Source: Selaginella moellendorffii
Taxonomy: Eukaryota; Streptophyta; Lycopodiopsida; Selaginellales; Selaginellaceae
Assembly (NCBI RefSeq): GCF_000143415.4
Contig: NW_003314274.1
Location: forward strand, 2,263,663 to 2,327,662
DNA length: 64,000 bases
Direction: 5' to 3'
The position numbers and the translations under genes are program-made. Under the pieces are notes generated by a model. That model was not told where the DNA came from. It searched no databases and saw only the letters and a program-made list of their open reading frames with translations. How positions within the stretch are numbered: the stretch's first letter is position 1; every line of letters begins with the position of its first letter. Of this stretch, positions 54,394-64,000 are shown in pieces.

Positions 54394-57081
54394 ATGGAGC
54401 GAGCTGGTTCCGACGGGGTGATTTTCGCGAGCAAGTTTAGTACCGTTCCTGCTGCTGGTGATGGAATTGGAAGGGCGTCAACCGCCAACAGCAATGGTGT
54501 TGGTGCTAGCCCCCTTACGAGAACAGTGTGGAGGGCGCTCACAAAGCAGTCCAATGTCCAAGACTTCGTTGCAAAACTTACATGGACGGATTTAAGCGTC
54601 AACGTGTTGACGGACAAGGGAGCTTGCCGCACTGTTCTGGATAGTCTCACAGGCTTTGCGGAGCCCGGATCGCTGACCGTAGTCATGGGTCCTTCCGGAT
54701 GCGGCAAATCAACTCTGCTGGATGCTTTAGCTGGTGAGTGGAAACTTGTTTTGAATTCGGTCTGTGTGTCTCACAAAAAAGCTCTTTTTTCGTTCTTTCT
54801 CAGGACGACTGGCCAAGAACGCTATTCAAACTGGAGACATTCTTCTCAACGGGCACAAAAGGAAGCTGTCATACGGGATTGCTGTGAGTTTTTTATTGTT
54901 TCTAAAGTTTTCTCTTCAATGTGCTAGATTTCTGCTGACAAACAGGCATACGTTACTCAAGATGACACGCTCATTTCTACACTCACCGTGCGAGAGACAA
55001 TCTTCTACACATCCAGGCTCCGCCTTCCAGACGCAATGCCAAATTCGGAGAAGCAAGCAATTGTTGAGAGGGTGATAATAGAGATGGGACTACAAGACTG
55101 TGCGAACACACCGGTTGGAAACTGGCATTTAAGAGGACTGAGTGGTGGCGAGAAGAGGAGGCTGAGTATAGCAGTGGAAATACTCACTCGTCCGAGGCTA
55201 CTCTTTCTAGACGAGCCGACCAGTGGCCTGGACAGTGCTTCAGCTTTCTTCGTAACAAGGACCCTTCGAAGGCTTGCTAGGGACAAGAGGACCGTGATTT
55301 GTTCCGTACATCAGCCCAGCAGCGAAGTTTTCCAGCTCTTTGACAATCTTCTTTTGTTATCAAACGGAAGAACTGTCTACTTTGGTCCGGCTGTCAATGC
55401 ACAGCAAGTACGTATGCGCCAGTAGTCTTTCTCATCTTTTTAGTTTTCTTTTTGAATTGGTGCTTCGTGCAGCACTTTGCGAGTGTTGGATTTCCTTGCC
55501 CCCCGATGCGCAATCCTTCGGACCATTTTCTTAAAGCCATCAACGCGGATTTCGACAGAGTAAACGAATCGTTGAAGGAGTCCTGCCTCCCACACGAGGT
55601 AAGCATGCCTCCATGTCACATTCTCAACCAAATCCTTTCAAAATATTACCCACTCGTGAGTTGTTAACTTTGCCTTTTTCCCGTTCCAGGATGAGGAATC
55701 TGCCGATGTGTTTGAAACAACCACCACAGCCGAAGTGATCTCCGCTCTTCTCACAGCCTACGAATCCTCCGAGCAAGCCCAGTCTGTGATGGAACGGGTG
55801 GAAATAATGACCTTAGTGGTAAGTGAGTGGCTCACTTATTCCCTGGTTTACTCGACTAACAGTTTTATTTTGTTTTCTATCGATTGATAGAAAGGAGATT
55901 TTCTGGAGTCCAGTGGAAGCCAAGCGAGTTTCTGGATGCAGTGTGCTACTCTCACACGAAGGTCTTTCACCAACATGTCCAGGGACATGGGATATTATTG
56001 GCTCCGAGTTCTTGTCTACATACTACTGGCGATCTGCGTTGGAACCATCTTCTACCGGGTTGGAACAAGCTACGACTCTATATTCGTGAGTAAAAAACAC
56101 ACAGTTTGTTTCCTTTTTCTAACGGGGATGGAACAACTTTTCCAGGCTAGAGGCTCCTGCATGGGCTACCTGTGGGGATTCTTGACGTTCATGGCAATCG
56201 GAGGCTTTCCATCTTTCGTAGAAGACATGAAGGTCTGTGAAGCTTAAGCACTCCCAGAAGGCCTCATACTTTTTGGTTGTTCCAGGTGTTCCATCGAGAA
56301 AGATTGAATGGCCACTATGGAGTCGTCGCTTTCGTTGTTGGAAACACCCTGTCTTCTATCCCGTTCCTGCTCCTCATGTCGCTAACTTCCGGCGCCATCA
56401 CTTACTACCTCGTTCAACTCCATCCGGGCGTCACTCACTTCCTCTATTTTGTTCTGGGCTTAGCGACGTGTGTGACGCTAGTGGAGGGGCTGATGATGGC
56501 CGTCGCGAGTGTAGTTCCAAATTACCTCATGGGGATCATTGTGGGAGCAGCAGTCCAGGTCAGAAAAATCACATCAAACTTTTGTCCCTGCTCATCCTTT
56601 ATGCGCTTTTGTCCTTCCAGGCCGTTCTCATGCTAACTGGAGGCTTCTTCCGTCTACTAAGCGATTTGCCTAAGCCTGTGTGGCGATACCCAATCTCCTA
56701 CTTAAGTTTCCACAGCTACGTTCTTCAGGTGAGGAGTTCTTTCCATTTTCCAGGCCCGGTTTCTAAAGTTTCTACTCGTTCTTCCAGGGAATGTATCAGA
56801 ACGATTTCCTTGGCATCCAATTCGATAGCAAGTACCCGTTCCTCCCCAAGATCAATGGCCGAGACATCCTCATCAACAACGACGTGGATATGAGCCGGAC
56901 AAAGTGGGACAACCTGGGCGTGCTGGTAGCCATGGTCGTGGGATACAGGCTCCTTTTTTTCGTGATGATCAAGCTCAGCGAGGACGTAGTTCCACACCTC
57001 CGAGCCTTGCGCGCCAAGCACAACGCGAAGAAGGCCACTGCTATAAACAGCCAGCCGGATCCATCCTTCTCGCATGCGTGA
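54394..57081 (+). CDS. ABCG half-size ABC transporter
   Basis: Several short-intron exons encode one nucleotide-binding domain followed by one membrane domain, the ABCG (WBC) order. Visible motifs are Walker [10 protein letters not shown] (about residues 99-107), [14 protein letters not shown] in the Q-loop region, signature LSGGEKRR, Walker [13 protein letters not shown] and the H-loop SVHQPSS. The membrane part has [82 protein letters not shown] and a Cys-free extracellular loop before the last helix. The closest plant relatives, from memory, are the ABCG11/12/15 group that exports cuticular lipids and sterol-like compounds at the plasma membrane. A half-transporter must dimerise. Substrate is inferred from family only. 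Confidence 0.93.
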
Positions 57082-57821
57082 AAAAAGCTTTTGTTTCAGC
57101 TTCCTTGGTTGACCAATCTTCTCAAGGGAAAAAATTATTTGGAGGACGATACAAGTTGTGCTTAACAATAAAAAGTAAAAAGACTTTAAAAAATGGAAAT
57201 TCAAATGGCTTGCTTAATCATGAGATCCCAGCTCCACAACATGGATCAATACTTTTTTGCTAATTATAGTCTTATTGCATAGCTATGAGGATCATCCTTT
57301 GCACACGTGCACTTCAAGGACTATGCTTTAAGGTCTTCCTGTCACTTTGCTTGATCCACTATTCATTTATTCATATGGTCTCATGCTTCATGGTGGGCGG
57401 TGGGGGGTAAACAGTAGATCCTGACTTTGATAGAGTTTTCACCATGACCTGAGTAAGGAGTGTGATGTTGCAGGTAGCAAAAACAACAGAGCCACAAGCC
57501 AAAGCCAAGCCTAGCCGAACTCACCAAGGTGGACCTGAAAAAGATTTAGAAATGCTGTTTTTGCAGTTGTAGTTGCAATGCTCCCACCGTTGCTGTCCAT
57601 ATTGATCTTGGATGCCTCTGCTCCGTGCTCCATGTAATCTTGAAGTTTAAGCTCTATACTCCATGATGAAAATCTTTGCACTCTTATTGACAAGAAGCTT
57701 TCTTTTCCTTTCTTCGTCAATTTTAAACCAATATTTACAGGTTTTTTTAAGAAAATAAAAGTTTTGTAAGTGTTTCTTAAAGTGCCAAGCAAAACAAAGC
57801 TATTTGGAAGAAGGTGGCATA
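57082..57821. other. No gene seen
   Basis: The 3' end of the ABCG gene (AATAAAA at about 57168) is followed by AT-rich sequence. A minus-strand 93-codon frame at 57511-57792 shows no motif. Confidence 0.5.
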
Positions 57822-58574
57822 GCTTGATGCCCGAGCTTGTGGGACAAATCCTTGGCAGACTCCCACTTTTGAGGAAAGAAGCGGTGGACGAGCCCAGGTT
57901 CCGGAGGTGCCTCAGCTTGACGACGTTCCCGACTGTTTATGCGCCATAACTCGTCACAGGCTGGAAAACTCTACGTTGGGAATTCTTTTGTGTGGGAGGA
58001 AATCCCAACTTGGAATTCTGGGACATGCCAAGGCCCGTCCTCTTGGAGCAGCAGTACAAGATCGTGGTGTGGTTGTGGGATGGTGATATCCACACCTTCA
58101 CTCGTGGCCAAGCGGCAGTCGCTTCAGTGGGTGAACCATGGCCCGTCATAGAAAACAAGTTGGCTTCTTTGGCTTCCTTCCATACCCACTTGATCCAGTT
58201 TGATGTCGCAACCAACAGTTTGCATATACAAATCTACGTCTCAATGTCAACGCCGGTGAGGCCGTCTGCCTTGCTAGTTGGAGGGGAAGCCTCTCAACGT
58301 GGAACTCAAGTGTAAGTTTGTAATTGAGGAGATTTCTGTGGGAACTGGTGAGATGATAGTGCATGTGAGCACTTATTCCGTACCTCCTAGACCGGATTTA
58401 TGTCTCTCCTTCCGTTGTCATACTGGTAACTATTTGAATTTTGAAGGACGTGGAAGGTATCCTAGGTTCAATAAGTCATTCTGGTATGATCTAGATGCAG
58501 GTACTTGGACTGAAACAAATACAAGCCTTCCTTGGATGTGTAGGATTCCAGCTGATATAAAATACCAAATATAA
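57822..58574 (+). pseudogene. Broken gene of an unrecognised family, F-box-like start
   Basis: The plus strand begins LMPELVGQILGRLPLLRKEA and EPRFRRCLSL, which recalls an F-box, then meets a TAA. The neighbouring frames give GKLYVGNSFVWEEIP, LLEQQYKIVVWLWDGDIHTF and EPWPVIENKLASL. After another frame change comes AYTNLRLNVNAGEAVCLASW, CKFVIEEISVGTGEM and CLSFRC to a stop near 58574. At least two frame changes make an intact product unlikely unless unseen introns correct them. The C-terminal part recurs at 25945-26258. F-box identity is tentative. Confidence 0.5.
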
Positions 58575-58615
58575 TTTCTATATCAACCACGTAAAAGGTT
58601 TGTAATCATTAATTT

Positions 58616-59016
58616 TGCTGCATATTAAAGGAAAAATCGGTCAACTCGAGATCTTGGCCACTTACAATCCCCTCAAGAAAGGTAGTCTAGTCCCTCGAGC
58701 TCGTTGATATATTTTTGCGTTATCTGTTTTGACGTTGTTCGTCATCAGCTGCACCAGGAACAAAACACGAAGTGAGGCTTTTTGGCAAGCTTTTCAAAAG
58801 CAAGTGGAGAAATTTTTCTTTCACACCTTGTGTAGGTGCAGGATCCCCTCGAGTATTCTAAGGAGGTGATCATTGACGCGGTTCCTCTCCACTGCTGGGA
58901 TTGCTGTCAGTTCGAGTGCAAAGGTACTTGCGGTTTGGTTGTCTTTCCTTTGAGACAATGCGCAGGCGACAAGCTTGTTATCAACTGGATTAGCTCCTCC
59001 TGGAAAATTTTGTAAA
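58616..59016 (+). other. Possible exons of an unrecognised gene
   Basis: Short plus-strand pieces bordered by plausible splice sites read KGKIGQLEILATYNPLKKG, TKHEVRLFGKLFKSKWRNFS and VQDPLEYSKEVIIDAVPLHC followed by WDCCQFECKGTCGLVVFPLR, with a stop at about 59016. They may be downstream exons of the gene relic at 57822. No family is recognised. Confidence 0.35.
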
Positions 59017-59061
59017 TCTTATCCGACTAAAACGAGTAATGTGTACCTTAGAGTTCCATTT

Positions 59062-61296
59062 TTAATCTTCCAGAAAATCAGTTGGTAGCAATGGAAGCTT
59101 GGAAACGCTCGTTCCACCTTGAACTCGGCCCTGAGATGATTCTTCCTTTGTATTGTTACTGCTCGAGGATTGCCGAGAACCTTGCTGTAGAAGTGGCAGG
59201 ATTCTCAGCCGTACTTTGGGCTCAATGCCTGAAGTTTCCGATGCGAGCTGGTAGCTCTCGGCTAGACGTATCTGGAGTGCTGTGATTCCTGCGGACCTTG
59301 GAAGTAGCTCCACTGCTTGGCCTTTAGCAATGACAATTTGCTCAATTGCAAGCCTCGCTTCCTGTGTAAAATAGCAATCATGATTATTTGTAAACAGCAG
59401 TTATTCCAGAATTCGTACCTCTAGAGCGTCGATCTCATCCTCAACTTTAGATTTCCTGGTTGATGACGAAGTTCCTCTAAGCATTTCCATTTCCAGGACA
59501 GCTCTTGTTGCTCGGATCATTTGAGCTAGAGTGTTTGCCTATGAGATAAAAGCTGAAGTACATAAAACATGCACATTTTAGTAGAGTTCACCTTGATTGC
59601 AAAGACTGGAAGTTGTCGAAACTTGGCAATGTTTCGCACCCATACATTCTCTCGCAGCTTTGACCGTAGCGTTAACACGGCGTCTGCTGCACCTATGTCA
59701 GAAGCAACACCGATTGTTTCTTCCAGTTCGAGAACCTCAATGGCCTGCTTGAGCAACTCCTCCGAAATCTGGAACAAAACATATAATGTTAAGCGAAAAA
59801 CGTAATGTTCAGGTGTAGACAAACCTGGTATGGATACAAGGAAAAGAGTTTGCCCTCACTTCCATTGTCTTGGAGCTTCTTAAAAAAATCTTTGTCCTCA
59901 TTCTCGATTTGATTCAATACCGGCAGTTCTTCTGGAGCAGTCCCTTCTTTGTCCTTCATGTTTCGAATTTCTATAGAAGGGGATCGTCCTGTATAATAGT
60001 ATTACGTATTAGCTACCGTAAAGAGATTACAAAGATTATATTTACCAGCGAGAAGAGCGTCTATTGTTGCCGTCAAACTGTGATGTATTCTCCACTCAGT
60101 TCGAGAAGCCATTTCAATCGCAGTGCTAAAAGCGGGAGGTCCCTTCCTTTCCAAAACACTCTTTTGGACTCCCCTCCTGCGAGCTTCATCGTCACCCAGC
60201 GTCACACTCTATAACAAAACAAGATCCTCGCGTCATGGGAGCCATGCAATGCCACTTTGACAGTACCTGAATGCCACCGACAAGAATTTCCAGCGAAGGA
60301 TTCTTTATCAGATTCTCGACGCTGGTTCCATGAGCAGTAGCAACCAGCTGCACGCCTCGCTGGGCAATTGTCACCGCTGCTGCAGCCTCAAGCTCGGTAC
60401 CGATCTCGTCAATCACGATCGTCTCCGGCATATGATTCTCCACAGCCTCGATCATTATCTATGCAAAACCTTCTTGTGCTCTAGAAACAAACAATAATAA
60501 AGGACCCAAGACTTACCTTGTGCTGGAGACCAACGTTGGTGACTTGCATTCTTCTGGCACGGCCGATTCCCGGGTGTGGGATATCTCCATCGCCAGCAAT
60601 CTCATTCGAGGTGTCCACAATCACAACTCGACGATCGTAATCGTCGGCAAGCATCCGGGCCACCTCCCTGACTAGTGACGAAAGAGAAAGAGGGAAAAAT
60701 CAAAACCATACATGCAAGGAAGAAAGAAAGAACAAGTACCTGATGGCCGTTGTCTTGCCCACGCCAGGAGGTCCCATTAGCAGCAAAGAAGCTCCACTGC
60801 TCACGAGATCTCGAGCCATCTCGGCGCTTCCAGTCACGGCACGCCCCACTCTACAAGTGAGACCAACGATCCGGCCTCCGCGATTGCGAATCGCGCTAAT
60901 CCGGTGGAGCGTCCGGTCGATTCCAGCGCGGTTATCATCCGCGAAATCCCCGACCTAGAGAATTATTTCAATCAATCACAAGACTTCTTGCTTCTTTGAT
61001 CGATCGCGTACCATGCAAATCGCGTCCTCCAGGTCGGCGATTGTCACCGGCTCCTGCGAGATGGACCAGTCCCCGCTCGGGAAGCGAGCGATCGGTCGGC
61101 GGCCAAGATCGAGAACAATCTCGACAATCTCCTCCAGCTGCGGGTGATTCTGGACGCTACGCTCCAATCTCTCGGGAAGAACGCTGAGAAGCTGCTGGAG
61201 CTCGCATCGCCTGGAAAACACGGCGTGGGCATTTGCGGCAATGGCTGCATTGGCACAAGAGACATAGCCCCCAAACGAGAGACACAGAGCAGCCAT
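59062..61296 (-). CDS. Plastid SPD1/Ycf45-like P-loop ATPase with R3H-type end
   Basis: About eight exons run from ATG 61296 to the stop at 59062. The order is an N-terminal segment ([39 protein letters not shown]), then [20 protein letters not shown] and [19 protein letters not shown]. The AAA-type core follows: Walker [30 protein letters not shown] (Walker B), [20 protein letters not shown] and [15 protein letters not shown]-terminal R3H-like piece reads [20 protein letters not shown]. This is the SpoIIIAA-related family that includes algal Ycf45 and Arabidopsis SEEDLING PLASTID DEVELOPMENT 1, needed for chloroplast development in seedlings. The first 35 residues lack acidic residues, fitting a transit peptide. 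The C-terminal tail after RLRILPLL is longer than I expect. Confidence 0.88.
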
Positions 61297-61316
61297 AGCC
61301 AAATCCCCTGTTTTTA

Positions 61317-61438
61317 GGGTTCTTGGCTATATTTAGGGCACTAGATGAAAGCGTATCACCTTTAAGGGTGAAATTTAAGGAATCTCTTGGCTTTATTTAG
61401 GGCACTAGATGACCTTTAAGGGGGAAATTTAAGGAATC
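61317..61438. repeat. Imperfect 55-65 bp tandem duplication upstream of SPD1-like gene
   Basis: Two units each contain TTTAGGGCACTAGATGA, CCTTTAAGGG and GAAATTTAAGGAATC. The first unit has about 10 extra bases (AAGCGTATCA). It lies 21 bases upstream of the ATG at 61296 and includes TTTTTAGGG telo-box-like motifs. Confidence 0.85.
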
Positions 61439-61824
61439 ATGCCACTCTGGAAAGATTTCGTGGGGTGACGATCACAGCGCAGGCACTTGAAGAGGAATTA
61501 TATTTGGAGGTCGACTGGAGACCCTCTTTGTTTCTCGTGTTTCGAAGGGCACTGGGTCTTATGCCTTCCGGACGGGGCTTGTTTGTCACGTTTATGGATA
61601 CAAATGCTGAAGTTGCTCGAGAGCTATATCCTACGGGGAAGCATGAAGATGAATTATACACGCCAATACATATTATAGGATCTAGCGATGTCTTCAGCAA
61701 GACTCCATCGCTCCGATTCGACGTTACAGAGAACGAAAACCTGTTCAAGCATGGGAGGATGCATTCCAAGCTTTCCGGAGGCATGAAAGTGGAGGACTGC
61801 TGGGATTTGCGAAGTATAAGCTGA
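61432..61824 (+). CDS. Unrecognised reading frame
   Basis: The plus-strand frame is open from about 61432 to the stop at 61824. It reads RFRGVTITAQALEEELYLEV, LGLMPSGRGLFVTFMDTNAE and YTPIHIIGSSDVFSKTPSLR. The composition is that of a real protein, but there is no ATG at its beginning, so it would need an upstream exon or be a fragment. A further piece (VIMHKTCRCLIGGLLGERFL, DDVGDYLQQLGDRRTAFL) lies at about 61905-62025 before a GTAAGT donor. I recognise no family. Confidence 0.4.
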   Translation, partial: RNHATLERFRGVTITAQALEEELYLEVDWRPSLFLVFRRALGLMPSGRGLFVTFMDTNAEVARELYPTGKHEDELYTPIHIIGSSDVFSKTPSLRFDVTENENLFKHGRMHSKLSGGMKVEDCWDLRSIS

Positions 61825-62029
61825 TTGGTTGCTAGGAACAGCATAGTGTAAGTACGAGTCTGACCTTTCCTGCTTGACAAGCTCGGACAGGACATCTAAA
61901 GCGGGACTTGTCATCATGCATAAGACGTGCCGCTGCCTTATAGGGGGCTTGCTGGGGGAACGATTTCTGGACGACGTGGGTGACTACCTGCAGCAGCTTG
62001 GAGACCGAAGGACTGCATTCCTCGTAAGT

Positions 62030-64000
62030 TTCGTCATTTCAATCACTTCGTTCCGTGCGCAAAGGGTGTCAAGCTTTCCACGCAGAAACTGTGAAACTTT
62101 GGGTTCATAAAGCTGCATTAGTATACAGACTGCCAGAGGAGTTCGCAAGTGACATGGGATTTCCTTGGGTGGAGTTTGACGGAAATCCTTGGTCTGCGAA
62201 GGGCAGAATTTTGATGACTAAGTTGCGTTGATTATGAATCTGAAATACACTTATCCGTTCCTGAAAGGTGATGTTATCCAGAGCCTGACCGCTTGCTAAC
62301 TATTTGCAGATCCTGACGTTCTCAATGCGGAGGACTTTGGTCAGGCAGAGAATGTATGTCGTTTGTGCTTGTGATACAATATAATGTGAATTCAATAATC
62401 CTTATTACAAGTTTAAAACATACATGTTCTTAAACTATCCTTTTTAACTTGAGCCCTTTATCTCATTATTTATTATCAATGCTGCTGAAAAAGCACGAGA
62501 CAGACGTCCCTATGCAGAGATCCCAAGCCCAAATAATAATAATAATAATAATAACAGCTATTTCAAGTCACAAGGACCCACAAAAGGCATCAAACCATCT
62601 TATCTACTGTTGGTGTGGAGTGCAGGTTTAAGGATAGCAAGCACCTCATTGTGGAAGTTTGTGGTGGCAGTGAGGTACTCACAAAGTGGCTGATGTTGCC
62701 ATTGCTAAAGGAAGAGAGGGAGGGGCAGCTCAAAATTGAGGAGTAGTTCTTTGTCCTGTTGTTGTCTGTAAAGCATTTAAGAAGCAGGAATGGGACAAAG
62801 TCCAATGGCAAGTGCCTCTTCTAGTGATATCAACGTTGTGTTTCCTGGACAAGGATCTCCTCAATGTCATGCCTCCACATCATGTCTTGATCATTTCATA
62901 CATTAATTAATGCCACCTGTAGCATTTGTAGTGTGGAACGTCCATCTTGTACTGCCGAGGATGACATGAAGGTTCATTATATCAAGGACTAGCAGCTTAT
63001 GTAAATCCCTTCGTCTCATGCTTCTTACCAGAAGACCATGTAAACAGCATATGAATGAGAAGTTGGCATTTCTAAGTTCATGCTCAAGTCCACATAAATC
63101 AAGATGGAGCATAAACTGCTTATCAATGTCCATTATAAGATTACAAAAGCAGGTGAAATTCCTGAATTTTTATTATTATTAGTACATGTTAAGATCATTA
63201 GTGCCCAGGCAATTGCACATCTTGCACATTGCATATAAATAGGCATGCTGTCTTTCGTCGAACAGGAGCACGACATTGCAATCACACAAATATGAGATAT
63301 CAAAATAAAAAGACTATATCTTGCCCTTAAATAGTTGCCAGAGTGGAACGCTCTTGTGAACGTTTTATGTTGCGATCTTTTAAGCTTCCTTCGCTGAACC
63401 ACAATTGAATCAAATTTCCAAGTCAGAAAAGAGCAGCATTGTGCAGTACCTGATGAACAAAAGTTGAAGTTTTCTTCCTTGGCACTCTAAGCTTTTGCAT
63501 GCTTCGAGAACTTTGTTGTACTCTTGGCCAGAACGGGTGGCTAATGCCTGGCTATCAAAATGAAAAAGCAGAATAAAAATCAGTGGAAGAATTTTGGAGG
63601 TAATGTGAATAACCTGTGAACAAAAAGTGGCTCAGTTTTTGTGTTGTTTCAACTCTATAATCACTATCACATTTCTTATCCTCTACCAAAATCCAGCCTA
63701 TCACCCTACAAAGAATATGTGTCCACGATGACCATAAGAAAAAATAGAGAGAAGAAACCACTTTCATAAGCAATGAACTTGAAATAAGATTTTCTTCTTA
63801 CTTTGGATGGAGCTCTTGCTTCGTCTGTGAGAGACTAAGGAGCAATCTTGCTAGAACCAGTCGTCATATTATGTACAGCACCTCTGGTGGTTGTTATATC
63901 ATGACAACAAATATGAATATTTTTAGTTAGAAAAACAAGAAATAAAGTACCTTAATTTAATCCATTAAGACTCTAGTGAAGATGAGCTAGTGCACTTGTC
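62030..64000. other. No supportable gene
   Basis: The stretch is mostly AT-rich. It contains an (AAT)n microsatellite at about 62532-62554. Short frames on both strands show no motif or splice chain. Confidence 0.55.

Noticed and set aside
1-64000. CRISPR array, bacterial operons or phage genes
   Set aside because: No regularly spaced direct repeats and no prokaryotic gene organisation. The genes have spliceosomal introns.

Overview
The window looks like nuclear DNA of a land plant, most likely a spikemoss (Selaginella) or a close relative. Protein-coding genes are cut by many very short GT-AG introns (about 50-80 bases). The set includes plant-type RAPTOR, a plastid R3H/P-loop ATPase, an ABCG half-transporter, a plant tRNA-Phe, clan-72 P450s, and Ty3/gypsy and Ty1/copia remnants. 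This assignment rests on gene content and intron style only; no database was searched.

Layout. 0-11.3 kb: a broken Ty3/gypsy fragment, AT-rich sequence, a P-loop ATPase gene with an antisense copy of one of its exons 3 kb upstream, and a 3.6 kb minus-strand LTR element just downstream. 11.6-22.2 kb: a gene-dense block with four copies of one P450 (one intact, three decayed), F-box copies interleaved with them, a small plastid membrane-protein gene and mitochondrial ribosomal protein L4. 22.4-25.7 kb: DSK2/ubiquilin and a class I glutamine-amidotransferase-like gene. 26-39 kb: AT-rich, gene-poor sequence holding one TMEM50-type gene at 30.6 kb, copia remnants and two tRNA-Phe relics. 39-48 kb: a decayed duplicate of the nucleoside transporter/quinone oxidoreductase neighbourhood, two adjacent genes of fungal character with C-terminal lesions, a tRNA-Phe, the intact nucleoside transporter, a KEN-box protein with 24-residue repeats, and the intact RTN4IP1-like oxidoreductase. 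48.4-57.1 kb: RAPTOR and the ABCG transporter. 57.8-64 kb: a decayed gene of an unrecognised family, a plastid SPD1/Ycf45-like ATPase, one unrecognised reading frame and gene-poor sequence.

There is no operon-like logic. The neighbours are independent housekeeping genes (mitochondrial translation, TOR signalling, ubiquitin shuttling, nucleoside and lipid transport). Several pairs are head-to-head with 50-70 bases between start codons, and telo-box-like AAACCCTA motifs lie close to many starts. The most interesting signals are: a glutamine-amidotransferase-like protein with Ser at the nucleophile position and Asp in place of the triad Glu; an intact P450 without the usual acid-alcohol pair of the I helix; the pair of fungal-like genes at 41.9-43.6 kb; and segmental duplications whose copies have lost complementary parts.
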